From contig JANVCC010000022.1 in NCBI GenBank assembly GCA_025345505.1, positions 27,880,375 through 27,944,374 on the forward strand: DNA of 64,000 bases, given 5' to 3'. The notes beneath the pieces are model-generated. The model searched no databases. It saw only the letters and a program-made list of their open reading frames with translations, and had not been told where the DNA came from. Source of the DNA: Todiramphus chloris collaris (lineage: Eukaryota; Chordata; Aves; Coraciiformes; Alcedinidae). Shown in pieces: positions 13,501-26,850 of this stretch; position 1 is the stretch's first letter; every line of letters starts with the position of its first letter. The translations under genes and the position numbers were made by a program.

Positions 13501-14081
13501 GAGATGTTATGCTTTTAGGACAAAAGTTCCCTATGGGCAGCACACATTCAGAGAATATACTGAGGATGGAATGTGAAGGTGCAGTAAATCCAGTGACAAC
13601 TTCTCTTGCTTGTTTAGAAAGATATTTATGCCTTCTACACACAAATGCACCTTTCCTTATTCTCTGTGTTTCTGGGAGGCGAATTGCAGCTGTTCTCTTT
13701 AAATTGTGAGATCCTTGCCAAGTTTCATCAACTGAGGATGTGGCTGCTTTTCTATCAGTGTCTTTGTCCAGAGAAGACACCTTTATGCTCTCTCTGTGGG
13801 GTGGGAGGTACTGCTGGAACCATCTTTCAGTGGTGCTATGTCAAGTTCTCAAAATGTCAGATTTATTTGTGCATGTGATGGTGTAATTTGGCTTCCTGCT
13901 GTGCAAATGAGAGGATTAATTTCCATAATAAAAAATTAATAGTGCGGTTGATATTTCTCCATCTCTCAGCACAGATTAGCAGCTGTGGGTGACAGCAGCC
14001 AGTTTAGCCTCCTTTTTGTCCTCCCTCCAAACAGCCATTGATAAAGATCCTTGCCCCAGTTAAGTAACACCAGATGCCAGA

Positions 14082-14107
14082 TTGGTGTCTCCAGTTGGTG
14101 TCTCCTC
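14082..14107. repeat. 13-bp tandem duplication
   Basis: TTGGTGTCTCCAG at 14082-14094 is followed directly by TTGGTGTCTCCTC at 14095-14107, matching at 11 of 13 positions. It is a small local slippage duplication. Confidence 0.7.
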
Positions 14108-15603
14108 CTGCACCATTTCCCTCGTTTGTCTGGCTTTGAGGCTTCAAGTGTTTCCTACAAGTCATGATTCCAACTGTCCTTACCTGAGCAAAAAGCAGGG
14201 AGTGTGCAGAGTTTCTCCATCTCAGGCTGTGAATCCTCCATGTGATACACATGCAGGACAGTGAACCCATAGAGCTGAAGCAGAGGTACATGGTTCCCTC
14301 TGCAAACTCTGCTGTGGAGATTGTATTTCCTCTCTGAAGAACAAGGCAAATAATTAAGGTCAATCACATTTTAAGCCACCTGGGAAAAGTATTGCGGTGT
14401 CTGTTAGAGCACTTGCAGTTCTGGTGGATTTACGTGCAATTCAACAACATGATGGATTTAGCTGAAGATGGTACAAACACATCAAGCATCGATAGTCTGT
14501 GAGGTAAAATCATCTTGTTATCATGCACCAGGTCCTAGAATCATGGCTGGAAACTCTTGAAACAGTCCACTGGTGGGTCTTTTCGAAAAGCCTGAAATCT
14601 TGGCTACAAGCTGTTAGATATGGAAAGCTTTCTACGTAGGGTTGGGTAAAATACATACATCTCAGTTTGGCACTTCAAATAGAGCAGGAGGGCTGTGTAA
14701 AGAAGGGAGACCTGCTCTCTCTCACTTTTGTTCCTTCAGCCAGATCCCCTGTGGAATTTTACTCAACTGAGAAACTCTGAAGGTTTCTGCAGAAGTTAAT
14801 GAGTCACTGGCGCATGTGTGTTTACTCACATAAAACAAACTACAGGATGAAGGCTGTGTTTTTTAAACTGGCAAAGGTATACAAATGTATCACAGAAGCT
14901 TGTATGTGACAAGAGTTTTTCAAGGATGCGGATAATCAATAATACATTTTTAGTACATAAGGGTGTGTTTGGGCATTAATATCAATATGCTGGGGTAAAC
15001 TTGGGTTTCTCCACTGAATCAGAGGTTTTGGGTTTTTTTTTTAGTAGAAGTCTCAAAGTGCAAGAAAGGCCTGAATTAGCTTTTTATCTCTTAATTGTTT
15101 CGTAAAGCATCATAGGCTCTGCATTATGTCTGTCTATAAATAATCAAACCCAAAAGAAGAGGTGAAAATTAAACTGCTAATGAATGTTAGTGTCACCTCT
15201 CCTGATAGTGAAGCCACCTAGGATTCAATCCCGTTTGATGAAATAATAACTGAATGTATGAGATTAAAGAAAATGCCCTTGAGATTCTGATTTATTCCTT
15301 GGCTAATCATATCTATGATAATGTATAAAAAAGGACAGTGTAATTTTCAAGCTCAACTATGATGTAGAAGAGCACAGTTATGGGTACATTCTTATGTTGA
15401 TCTGTCATGCTGTTTTTTCTTTTCCAAGTAAGAGTTAAATGAGGGATTATAAACTTGGTAGGAGAAGAAAGACATTGGCTCTTCGGGATGACAAAGATCC
15501 CAGCCCCTTCTGACTTCATAACTCAGTGAAGGCAGGAATGTGGACCCTCTTGCAAGAGTGCAGCTGTATGCAGTTGTCCCATAAGCTTCTCTCTCCCTTA
15601 ATT

Positions 15604-15618
15604 AAAAAAAAAAAAAAA
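15604..15618 (+). repeat. Poly-A run (A15)
   Basis: Fifteen consecutive A residues are followed by CC, A6 and C6. No retroposed gene body is recognisable upstream, so this is treated as simple sequence. Confidence 0.8.
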
Positions 15619-18600
15619 CCAAAAAACCCCCCTATGTTTTGTTTCGAAATCTGAAATAGTGTCTGTATAGTTGACTAGTGGAGCTCACTGCTTCAGTGAC
15701 ACTGCTTAATGCCAAGCAAGTAAAACAAACTGCTTTTTAAAATAGGATTGAAAAGTCTATATAGTGTAAAACTACCCCATAGTGGATGATATGCTTCTAG
15801 ACTTTCTATACTTCTGTAGGTAGAAAGATATTTATCAGTAGGAGTTGAGACATTAAGATATTCTTTAACAGTATTTTGAAAAGCTTTTTGCAACTTACTG
15901 TAAAGCTTCCAGTGCTGGTCACTGTGAAAAGCTAGAGGACTGTGTTGACTATGGGTCAGGCTCGGGAGATGTCAGTTCCTCTGAAATCACAGCCATTTGC
16001 AGAGCTGTTAGAGCCTAGGTCCTGCTATCAGATCCAATACAGTTCTTAGTGCTAATGAGTGACACTGCCCATCTGGGACCAGGAGTTCCTTGTGTCCTCC
16101 TGCTGGGCTCACGGAAGTGTGGGAGCAAAGAACAGCAGGACAAGTGTAAGAGCAATGATACTATGTGTTCCATGTGCCTAGGCTTTTCTATCTCAAACAA
16201 TGTAACACGTTGCTATCCCCATCCTGGAATATCAAGTTCTTCAGTACACATTGCCACTTAATGCCTTCCATGGGCTGTTAGACCTGAAACTACTGAAGGA
16301 TATTGTGAGTTTGGCTCCTCTAGCTGACTTAAAAATAAGCAAACATTTGGAATAATTTGTTAACTACAGAGAATGTCAGATTTTCATTCTTGATATAATG
16401 ACACTGCATGCAGTTTCCATCTTTTTATGAAGTCATTCTGGACTTGTTACAAGCAATAAAAACAAATGTGCTTACATCTGCCTTAATATATGCATATGAT
16501 ATTTCTACAGTAATGTTTCCGGGAGCTACAGCCTTGAAAAGTGTCTCTATGCTCAGGACTGCTATTACTGAATTCTTTACCATATGGTGATTCTTGATCG
16601 ATAGAACTTGTGGAATGATTCAGAAATACTTCTGTGAATGGAAGGGGCACATTTGCTGTTATTCAGTGGGGTCGTACTATTCATTGGGTGGTATCTGGGC
16701 TACTGACAGGTTCTTGGTGAAAATGCCTTCACTTTAACAAGTTAAGCTCTTCAACAAGTCATGCTGAAGTTGTGATACCTGTTAGTAGTGATTTTTAATT
16801 TTTTTTAAAAATCTCTTTGTTTTAAATGCATGGATCATCTGCAGAAGAACTATCTGAAACCACCAAATAGCTGTTAAGTCTAAACTATCAGGTCAGCATC
16901 CATGTGCAATTGGTGGAGAGGAGGAAGCCAAGTCAGTCCTTCCTAAGCTATGTCTTGGACATGAATAGGTCTCTAGTGGCTCATATTTCTTTATATTGAT
17001 TGTGAACCATTAAAGAGCTACACTTTCTCTAGACAGCTAAATGTAGACAAACCCACCAGTAAAGGAGCAGAAGTACTAATAAGTGGCTTTCATGGGCGAG
17101 GGGGCAGGAATTGAGAATTGCTATTCACAGGTAAAGCAGATTTGTTATGGAGAACTCATTACAGGATAATAGTACAGCAGACTAAGGTGGGCAGCACTCC
17201 TGAGTGAGGAGTCATTGAACCTAGAATGCCCTGTACCTCAAAGTCAGTTCATAAAGTATTTACTGTGTAACTATAGGTGTGTATACCCACAGCTGTGCCC
17301 ATTCAGCACCCTGCAGAGTGATTACTGTGTGTGTTGTCACTCTGTGTTAGTGTCTGATCATGACTTCATGCAGTAACAGGAAATGCTGCATGTAGCATGC
17401 ACACAGTATAACCACATTAGTGAATAAGCCAGTGATTCTTGGATAAATATTAATGATTCAGTGTCTCTACACAGCTCTGTATTGTAAAGTGCTCTTCTGT
17501 CTACTCCTCTGACTTCTGGGTGATTTGAGATTAAGTATGCTCTGATTTTTCCTTTCTGAACAACTACGGTATGAAGGAAAACAAATAATTTCCTGAAAGA
17601 ACTGTTTCAATTAGTTTTGTTTTCCTTTGGCTTCTTCACAGCAGCATAGGTAGACCTGGTTTTAAGAGGCACACATCTCCTGCACTTCAATCTTCTTTAG
17701 AGGCAGTAGGGACTTGTGGCACTATTAATAAAAGGCTCATGCAATCCAGACATTTGTGCTTTGCATCCCCTATAGACAAAAAAAAAAAGTTGTGTGTGTA
17801 GGGGAAGTGCCTCAGCTACTTGGTTTAAGCTACCTGTTCATCTTTGCAACTAGCTTTTGCTCACGTTCTAACATTTTGATGTAGACACATTACAGGGTGA
17901 GAGTCTCTTCTACACCTGTTTGTATGGATGTGATCAAACAATCCTTGTGAAAAAAAACAATGTATATATAGCTCAGTTGAATACAGAAGTTGGCTTTGCC
18001 ATCTGAGGAACAGGACTGGCACCTATAATGTGACAAGATTACATGGACTTGCTTAATGCTTCAATAAGAAAATTAACCAGACCTTGCCCACCACCCCTCC
18101 ACCTTTCCCAACAAATTCACCACATTAGAAATATTTCTGGGGATCCTACAAGAAGTCAGATGAGCTTTTGTTTGGTTGTTGGTTTTTTTCTTAAGAGGGT
18201 TTTTCTGCAGAACTTCATCACCTTGTGATTCAGCTCAGCCACCTGTGTAGCTTCAATCAGCCATCTTGAGTGACAAAGAGAACCGAAACCTGAATTTGCA
18301 CAAGTAGAATACCTCTTCCTCCTCCTTAGGCATATTTGTTTCTTCCTCCCCCTCTAACCAGCTCTACGCTTCCCTAGACAATTAGTGTTCAAGCTCCTTG
18401 TATTTATGCTAAGTTCCTGCTTTTGCCCGTACAACATTCAGATACCCAAGTATCCCTCTGCTTCTCTGTCATAATTTACCAGTGACCTGGCACAACTCTT
18501 ATTTTAAGATTGTTTTCCAAAGTGTTGCTCTGTTTTCCAGAGCGCAGAGTGGGCTTTCGAGATGCCTCTGTTATATGACTTGTCTCCGTACTTGACCCAA

Positions 18601-20383
18601 TATGAATAAACAGCCTCTGAGGCAGTAGATCTTATTCCAGGGTGATGTCTTTCACTCCGTGAAGGTAGATCTACAGCAATGCAGCTGGATTTTTTCACTC
18701 ACATGGCCATGGAGTTGAACAGAATCTCTTCATCAATTTAATAACAAACACACTCATTAGAAGTCCTGCCTCTCCCACCCCTCCCCCCCCCAATGCAAAA
18801 TTTTGTAATATTTGCACTAAATGAATTCTTCTTTAGCAATCAGGAGTAATAGATCTCTTTCTTTTAGAAGAGGTGGCCCTTATAGGTACGCTGACCTTGC
18901 ACCACACAAAGCCAGCATAGAAAACAGGAGTGATGCTCTAGTTTGCAGGAAAACCTAGGTGGTGTTTACCGCACATCCCAATAGGGACAGAGTATTTACC
19001 CAGTGATATTTTTACAGTGATAATTTATGTTTTCAGTTCTATGCCAGTTCTCTCTGAAGTATGATCTAATTATTAAAAGGTATTTGAGACTTACTTTTTT
19101 CCAGTGTCAGATGATTTTCCTACATAGAAAAAGTCTTCTGCTGGTATTTTCTGCAAATCAGTAAGAGTTTTGATAACATTTTAAGATTATTTTATTTTCT
19201 TCCCCATGGAAAGAAGAAAAATAATACTATATGTACTGCAGGAAATACTTCAAAAACCTTGTTTTAATTCAAATGTTTTTTACATTTATTGTATTTATCT
19301 TATGACATGTTCATAGTTGAGATTTTTCTTATGTCAAGGCTTGTTATAATTGCTGGTAAGAGCATGATACTATCACTGAGAAATCTCACTAGCAGAACCT
19401 GTAGGAAATGAAGTCTCAAAAATGTATATGTCAATGTGCACGAGCAAACATTTCTGATTAAAGCTAGACACTCTGACAATATACTGTAGAGAATTAGATC
19501 TGTCTTTTTCAAATTGTCTGCCTTGATAGGATCTGTGCAGGTTTTGGAAAACTTTTACATTAAGGATATGGTGTGAGAGGCAAGAAAACCTAGCTCAGTA
19601 CCCGTCGTTTTAGTCTGAAAGGCATTAGAAATGTTATTGTTACAGCTGTAGGTTAACAATGAACTGTCTTTCAATCCACAATAGTTTGTGATTCTAGTAT
19701 CAAAAATCAATTTCCTCTGGAGGACCAGCTTGGACAGTCCTTGGAATCAATGCTTTAAAGGTGGGGGTTTTCGGTCTATCTGCTTCTCAGCTTTGCATTT
19801 TGAATGTCAGCTGCACTGTAATTCTCCATTTCTGGAAAATGAAGAATGACTTATGAAGGAGGTGGTGATGCCTTTTATATTCTTGCTATGAATATGATAA
19901 TTTAAATTTAGAAGTTATTTTAATAACTGTTCAACAATCTCCTGTGGGATGTACATAGTTCCTATTCTACCAAACCCTTGATATATATTCTGAGGGCCAG
20001 ATGGGTATTACTTTCAAAATTAATACATTTTATGTCTGAAATGCGATCTACAGGTCATGCTAAAAAAAAGGGCTAACAACAAAGCAAAGGCTTATTATAT
20101 GCAGAACTATGCTGCTTACATTACAAATTAGTCCTTTACTTTGTATAACATCTACACTCCCCTGTTTCTCATAAGAGACAGCTTTAAGCCTGACAATATC
20201 ATGTTGAGAATCACCAGGTGGAGTTATTGCACACATTTTAGAGATTTTTTTCCCTTTTTTTTATTCCTGACTACATAAGCACTGTAAAGACATACTTAGA
20301 TTAGTTTTCATTTCATGAAATAATTTCTGACTGTAGGGTGTATCATAAGTCATAAGGGATGCTATTTTCCATTCTTAAGCTCC

Positions 20384-20995
20384 CTATCTAGAGTCTTTTC
20401 TCTTAGCCCCTGGGAAGTAAGCAGTTATGTCTGGTCCTAGTGTCTTTAGACAACTGTCTGCATGTTTGCAATCTCCTCCGGTTTGGGATTGTGTGTACAG
20501 TGTAAGTAAACACATTGCACAATATATAAACCTGAACTGTATATCAGACAAGTTTGTAAAGGTAAGAAAATATGTAGGTAAAGGATGATATGTGTTACTA
20601 ATGGGTAGGTTTGGGTCATTGCTGTTGAGTGTGGAAGAGGAATCAAAATCAACAGGGGTCGCAGGAAGAGAAGCTGCCTGGTTGAAAGATGCTGCAGGAT
20701 TGATGAGGTGTATTGTGCCTTGAAGAGAAAGGAGAATAAGGGTAGGTGAGTGGGGGGATGAAAGAAAATCCTGTAGGGAATATCTGGAGAAGAATGTAGA
20801 AGATAAGGAAATAAAAGACATGGGAAGTATGAATGATGTAAGGCAGATGAGAAATGCTGAGGGCCTCGAGTTACAGGGTAGACAGGCAAGTACAAAATAA
20901 ATTTGGAAAATGCAACAGGGAGAGTTCTGACTTGCTCTGGCCACCAGTGCAAGCGGTGCAGGATGGGTGAGAATATGACAGGTGTCTGTCACCAT
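20384..20995. other. Purine-rich block; minus strand open in two frames
   Basis: The plus strand is strongly G+A-rich from about 20560 to 20900, so the minus strand is C+T-rich and depleted of stop codons. As a result two overlapping minus frames stay open (203 codons at 20384-20995 and 168 codons at 20446-20952). Both translations are low-complexity mixtures rich in Ser, Leu, Pro, Phe and Thr and show no domain I recognise. Two frames open at once points to base composition, not coding. A single-exon or non-coding transcript cannot be excluded. Confidence 0.5.
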
Positions 20996-23900
20996 AAAGC
21001 TCCCTGCTGGGCAGACACAGGACTTGTATCTATGCCACTATAATGAAGGCATATTGATTAACTGGGAATCTGCATGCACATTTGTAGCTATTCTGTCTGA
21101 ATGTCAGTAAGATGATGTGAATGCCTACTTTAAATGTTAAAATATTCTTTAGATTGTAATCACATGTGTTTCTTTTGCTCTTTGGAGACAATCCACTGAG
21201 ATGTCTCTCACAGACAGTGTTGATCTTTCAAAGTCAAGTTAGTATTTGAGCAATAATTAATATCTACGCCAAAAAATATAGACTAAATACCCATTAAATT
21301 AAGGCACTCATCATTGCATTTTAAACTGGGGTAACGTATGCAAATACTTAATAATTATTTCTTAATTCTTATGTTACTATTTAGGATTTAACTGATTGCT
21401 TACTGTGGTTTTGTGGTGGAATTATGATGTTTGCCCACCTTGTAAATAAAAGCATAACAAATTATCAAAGGAGGCAAATCAAGGAAAAGTTAAAACTGCA
21501 AGAAACTTTCACTGAAGAGCTTAGCACTGGATATGCTTTCTCTGTTACTATGGAGGATAGAGTATTTAGGGATTAGCATAGATTTGCTGAGAGAAACTGC
21601 TATATGCTAAGAGGTCAGTCTTGAGGATCACACTGATCTTTTCTTTCAGTTTATAAACTCATTACATGCCCTATGGGACAAACATACCCTCCATTTCTAG
21701 AAAAGAAAACCTCTCTGTGTGGAAAGGGTGGTTCAAACACAAGTATTATCCTATATTGAGATACTGAGTGCTATCTCTCTGCCAAACTGAATCAAAGTCC
21801 TGCCTACAGACTTCTCAGATGCAGATGAAAGCACGTATCCTGTGTAATAATTGTTTAGTGCACAGAAAGTTGACTTTTACATGGTGAGCAACAGCGACAG
21901 AAACTAAATATTGGGTTTACACTGTCACTTAATAGGCAGGTAATGTTGGAAATACTGCTTCTAATATGCACGTCTGCTTTGCTCTATACCCGTCCAGAAG
22001 CTGCATTTGTCACTGAAATAAAATAAGAAATGCTTGTTTTCCCTATAGCATATTGAATTGGAGACCTTGTGGATGCTCCCATTTTTGAAACACAAGCTCA
22101 TTACTGAACTTTAAACTGCAAAATCTAGGAAAGAGAAGTAATTTCATATGGTGCTCTTATACTACCGGGTTGATGGATATGGAAGGGAGGAGCAAGTGTT
22201 CTAAGAAATACTTGAGGACTCGATTCCCACCTCTGCTTTCTAGCTCTAAGGCAGAATAAATTTTTTTGGTGCATCTTTCTCTCCTTTTTTTTGTGCTTTT
22301 TTTTTTTTTTTTTCATAAGACATTTTATTGTCCTCCTGTTGCTAAACTGTTATTGCAAGACACCTATTGTGAAGCTGGAGAAAGAAATATTGCCACTGGC
22401 TTCTGTCACTTACCTTTCTATGAGTTAAGGTTACTGAATTGAAGATTAAGGGTAGGGGGAGAAGGAGTAACAGGGCAGAGGAGACAACTAAGTGGACAAA
22501 ATGACAACTCTGTCTAGGAGGATTCTCTGTGAATCCAGGGAAGATGCTAATCAAGTAAATGTGCATTGTCCTGTTTACAACATGGATATCTGCACATAAT
22601 TAGGTGTACAAGCTGTCAGATCTCTTCTTAGAAGACATGCTGTGGGGTCTAAGTCATCACTAATGATCTTTCACATTATTGATATGTATGCAAGGAATGT
22701 TGATATTGCTGCCTATTTACCTTCCAATCGATGTAAATTTTCTAACAGCAATTTGTTATAGGAGGGTGTGGAAAAGAGAAGAAATAACTGTTAATTCCAC
22801 TGAATGCTTTCACTGTGCTGATATAATTTCTAGGAAATTCTTTGAATCCTCACTGTGATGTTGAAATGCAATATAATGTCCTTGGTCTCTCGACATTTTA
22901 TTAAAGGTTTTTCTTATAATTATTTTTGGATTCTAAAGGAGAATTTTATGGCTTCAGAAATTCCCTGATCATGAAAGGTGCTTTGTTAAATAGTAAAGAG
23001 GACATGTGACATATTTGCATTTCTTGAGCATTCTTCATACAAGTCTTTCCAAAGTTTTCGTATTATAAAAATTTATCTATTGACACCAGTTATCTGTATT
23101 GTATCCAATAAGGTCATTTATTTACTCATTGGTGATGCCATTGTTTGCTACTTAACGTGTTTTTCAATTACACCTTATCTTACCAGTCTTTTTCTAGAAT
23201 AAACTTTCTCAACAGTAAGAAAATCTGTGTTCATGTAAGGATGCTTTCCAGGCTGCTGTTTTCTTTCCTTTTAAAATCTTTCCTAATGCTGCAGTCTTAC
23301 TTGGAAATGAAGCAAATACAATACAGATGTAACAGATAAGGTGATACAATTTATTTATTGAATCATTCATTGTTTTTTATCACATCTAACATACCACCTA
23401 ATATTGTGCTTTACTCACTTTCTGCAAACTTCAGGGCTTCCTGACTCAAAAGACAAGGTCAAAGTAATTAAATACCATAAAAAACCCCCCACTATTCACA
23501 GAATTTCAGTTTGTATAAGGATCATGTGAGGGGATTATCTTCAGTATTAAACTTTGAGTAAGATGGCATAAGCAACCCCTTATGGCTGTGTATCCCTAAG
23601 AGGTACTCATCAACAGGTCTGTTCTTGTGGGTGTTTCTACTTTTGAAGGATAGCAAATTAGGCAGGTTTGGATTCCTGATCTGGGATTTGGATTTCAGCT
23701 GATATGGAGGATGTCTAACAATTGCCTCTAACTTTAATCTCTGAACAGTTTTGGATTCTGTGGTTGCCTTCAAAGTTTGAAGGGTTTTGTTCATGTGCAA
23801 TACCAGCATGCAATGTAAGAATGAGTAATTGTGGGAGATTTGGTACAATGAGCACAACGAATGACTTCTGAGGTCAGAATGATCTCAGAAAATTGTCACT

Positions 23901-26609
23901 AGTTGGCACAAACATCACTATAAATTACAGTGTCATACATGACCCATTTCACCTGAACTCAGGCGTCAAACCTTAGACCAACTGAATGTTGATATTTTGT
24001 TTTACTGGGAGCAAGATGAGGTAACCTGCTTCCCTACACAACCTTTTGAAACCCTGTGTTTTCAGCTAACCTCAAAATTTCTATTTAATATTACGAGAAA
24101 TATAGTGTTACTGTGTGGCACTGCTTTTTACCTGTGCCCCAATGTCTAGCTCTGGGGGACAGTGAATGGTAATAAACCAAGCTAAGCATGTTGCAAATAA
24201 GGATAAAATAACAATGTGACAGTCTGCACAGATGTTGTATTTTAAAATATATTGAAAATCACTTCAGTGTAGTCAACAACTACTGGTAAATTCCACACCT
24301 GGCTTTTATGATGTGAAAGTAATCATCACAAAGAAACTAATTCTAGTTTCCTTGAATGGTTTGAAGAGGTTTTCTTCTGTTGTAATTGTAGCGTGAAGCA
24401 ATCTTGGGATATTGTAAGGGGAATATTAAAAATAATGAAATGCTTTTATTTCTGTCCTGTGCTTTCATGTCTTAAATAGGTGGGTGGTCTCTGCTGGAAG
24501 AAAGCAGGGGGCAAAAAAATTAGTATATCATTAAACTCAAGGCCAAAATGAGTAATCAGTGAATTTGGACTGACATTTTCTATCTATTAACATGTTAACA
24601 GGAAAAAGGGAATTTCAACCTGGAATCTTGAACTGTGTGGAAGAGTCTGCTCACTTTTCAGAGTCATAGAACAAAAGGAAGTAAGTGTGGTAACTGTTTT
24701 AGGCTTTTGCACATTAGGAGGAGGAATATTTCGTTCTTCTGAGGAGAAAACATTGGTACCTTAAACTGTTAATGACTCCAAATTGCCATCAGCTTAGAGT
24801 AAAAACTGCATAAGAAAAATGAGCACTTTGTGACATTCAGCGTATCAGTGATGTTTAAGAGCAATAAGAATCAGAATGCAATAAGATGAAATAGATTACT
24901 TTTGCTGTCTTCTATTAAGAAGGAAAAGCATACATGCAGTTATGGAAAGCTCAAATATGAGGAAGTGTTGGCATTCCCTAGGTACAAGGGAGTTGGAAGC
25001 ACTGTAGAGTGTAGAGCTCAACAACAGCACTTTCTGTAATTTCTATCTTCTCTCCTTGCCCTGCAAATAAAAAAAACCCAGTAGTCTGACTCCTTTTACA
25101 ATGCAACTGAATCATCTTGGAACAGCATACGGAAACACTCAACAAAGAAACAGTGGGACATGGTATGCAAAACCTGTATCCTTCTCTCTGATGGGGAATT
25201 GCAGCTCAGAACAGTAAACCATGCCCTTATACTGGCAGGAATACATTGCCCAGGATGACAATGACATTCAGCGGCCTTTGCCACAGCCAATACTATTTAT
25301 GTGGAACTTGTCAATATAAGCAATGCAGACTTAGTGCTGAGAAACATGTGTCTCATGTCATGCAAACGATGCAGTTTTTCATGCTTGATTTGTCCATTAG
25401 TTCAATGGATCCTATTTTTACCTAAGAATCTGCAGGGTCTGGTCTATGAACTGTGAGTTCTGATTTAAGATGTCTTGTGCATCACCTTATGTAACCTTCT
25501 AGTCCCCAGCCTGCTGTGAGCTAACTGCCTCTCTGTACAGGGAGAATGATACACCATTTGAGCTCTGTTTGTACAACATGGATGCATGTGATTTGGGTCC
25601 CTTGGCTCCGTAAACTTAGTCCTGAAAGACTGAATTTGATGATAATGGTTTGTGTTTGTGTGGAAATACACCAGCAGAAACAATAATGGCAATGAAAATG
25701 TGTTCAAGAGAAAGCTTAAATGACCTTCTTCTAAATTAAGGCTCTGTCACTAAAAAAATAAGTGTCAAAGCAGCTGGACCCATTTAACAACACTCCCTGT
25801 CCAGCTAGAATTACTAAGGCGTATGATTGAGAGTCAGCCAAGCTAATTGCCTCTGGCTCTGTTCATATTCAGGTTTTGGCACATCCCATTCATGTAGTGC
25901 TTGCCTCAAGCTATTTATCCCTGAGCCAGATTGTCCTAGACCTGTCTGATCAACCTGGACTTTGTAATAGGCTCAAGGTTCATGGGGTTTGGGTGGTCTG
26001 TGTGACACTCCATTGCACAATGTAAATGGATAACTGCATTACAGTCCAGCACTTCTCCCCTCTGTTACCCAGTGCCCATCTTGAGCACAGACAACCTCTC
26101 TGATAAAACCAGTGGGTCTCTAGGGACAGCTATTCACAGATGCAGTGGCAATGGCCTCAGCATGCAAACTATACTGCAAACACATTAGAAAGTGTGTGGC
26201 CTCCAAAAACCACTGTCCAAAACCCCAATGAGGAGTGAGTAAATGCTCCCTGCAGACTTATTCTATTATTTACTAGGTGAAGACAAAACTGTCAACAATG
26301 ATATTGCCTTCCCAATTAAGCTCACTATTACAGCCCATAAATCACAGCATGCCTTCCCTGTGGGGAAAGAAAACCTGTGCAATTTCTGAAAATGCTCATA
26401 AACACAGTGTGCAGGAAATAGCTATTTTTTTATAACAAAACACATTGCATCATATTGCCTTAATAGTGAATCATGACTAAAGCTATTAAAGAGACCAGGC
26501 AATTGTGGCACACTTTAATGCCAGGTGAAGATCTGATAAAGTGTTTGTTCTTTCATGGGACATAGCTGATTATTTTGATTAGTATTGTCTTCTAGCCCTT
26601 TCCCACCAA
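20996..26609. other. Unique non-coding stretch
   Basis: I see no gene here. Simple sequence includes a T17 run at 22297-22313 inside a T-rich tract starting near 22260. The segment 26290-26600 has mixed, non-repetitive sequence of the sort often seen in conserved non-coding elements. It ends where an old CR1/L3-like remnant begins. Confidence 0.6.
22297..22313 (-). repeat. Poly-T run (T17) in T-rich tract
   Basis: Seventeen consecutive T residues end a pyrimidine-rich stretch beginning near 22260. I see no SINE or LINE body joined to it. Confidence 0.8.
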
Positions 26610-26850
26610 ATCACAGAGAACAGGACTAGAGGGATTTCTATTCCCCTGTCCCAATGAAGGATCAACTCTACCAATGTCTGTCTTCATAAAAACATCCAGT
26701 GACAGAGCTGCCAACACCTTTCCCAAGGAGCCAATTCCAGTGCTTTGCTACTTTAATTCAGGAATTCTACTTCTGACCAGCTTGATTCATCCATACTATA
26801 GTATAAGCTTATCACTTCTTATCTTGGACTCTTTCACTTGTACTTGGATT
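26610..26850 (-). mobile_element. Ancient CR1/L3-like 3' remnant
   Basis: On the plus strand the segment follows the order of the reverse-complemented CR1 3' end. It has an AGAACAGGACTAGAGGG-type start, then CCTGTCCCAATGAAGGATCAA, TCTTCATAAAAACATCCAGTGA, a 'CCAACACCTTTCCCAAGGAG' block and CCAATTCCAGTGCTTTGCTAC. These correspond to the family's 'aaaaacctccaatgatgg' and 'cctgggcaacctattccagtg' blocks. Divergence is high, so this is an old insertion, probably predating the main CR1 copies in this window. The 5' limit is uncertain. Confidence 0.75.

Larger units (their letters stand above)
10513..20383. other. Unique non-coding stretch with one long open frame
   Basis: The plus-strand frame 10548-11090 (180 codons) is the longest open frame in the window on the plus strand outside CR1. 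It has a polypyrimidine-AG sequence inside it (about 10668-10686), but I recognise no domain and the residues do not look like a known protein. Short tandem repeats occur at 13021-13040 (10 bp twice) and 14082-14107 (13 bp twice), and an A15 run at 15604-15618. Segments near 12400-12620 and 13870-14000 look like typical conserved non-coding DNA, but this cannot be judged without alignment. I see no gene. Confidence 0.55.

Noticed and set aside
14534-14560. CR1 tail-like words (TAGAATCATGG)
   Set aside because: The neighbouring sequence does not continue into the CR1 3' region on either strand.
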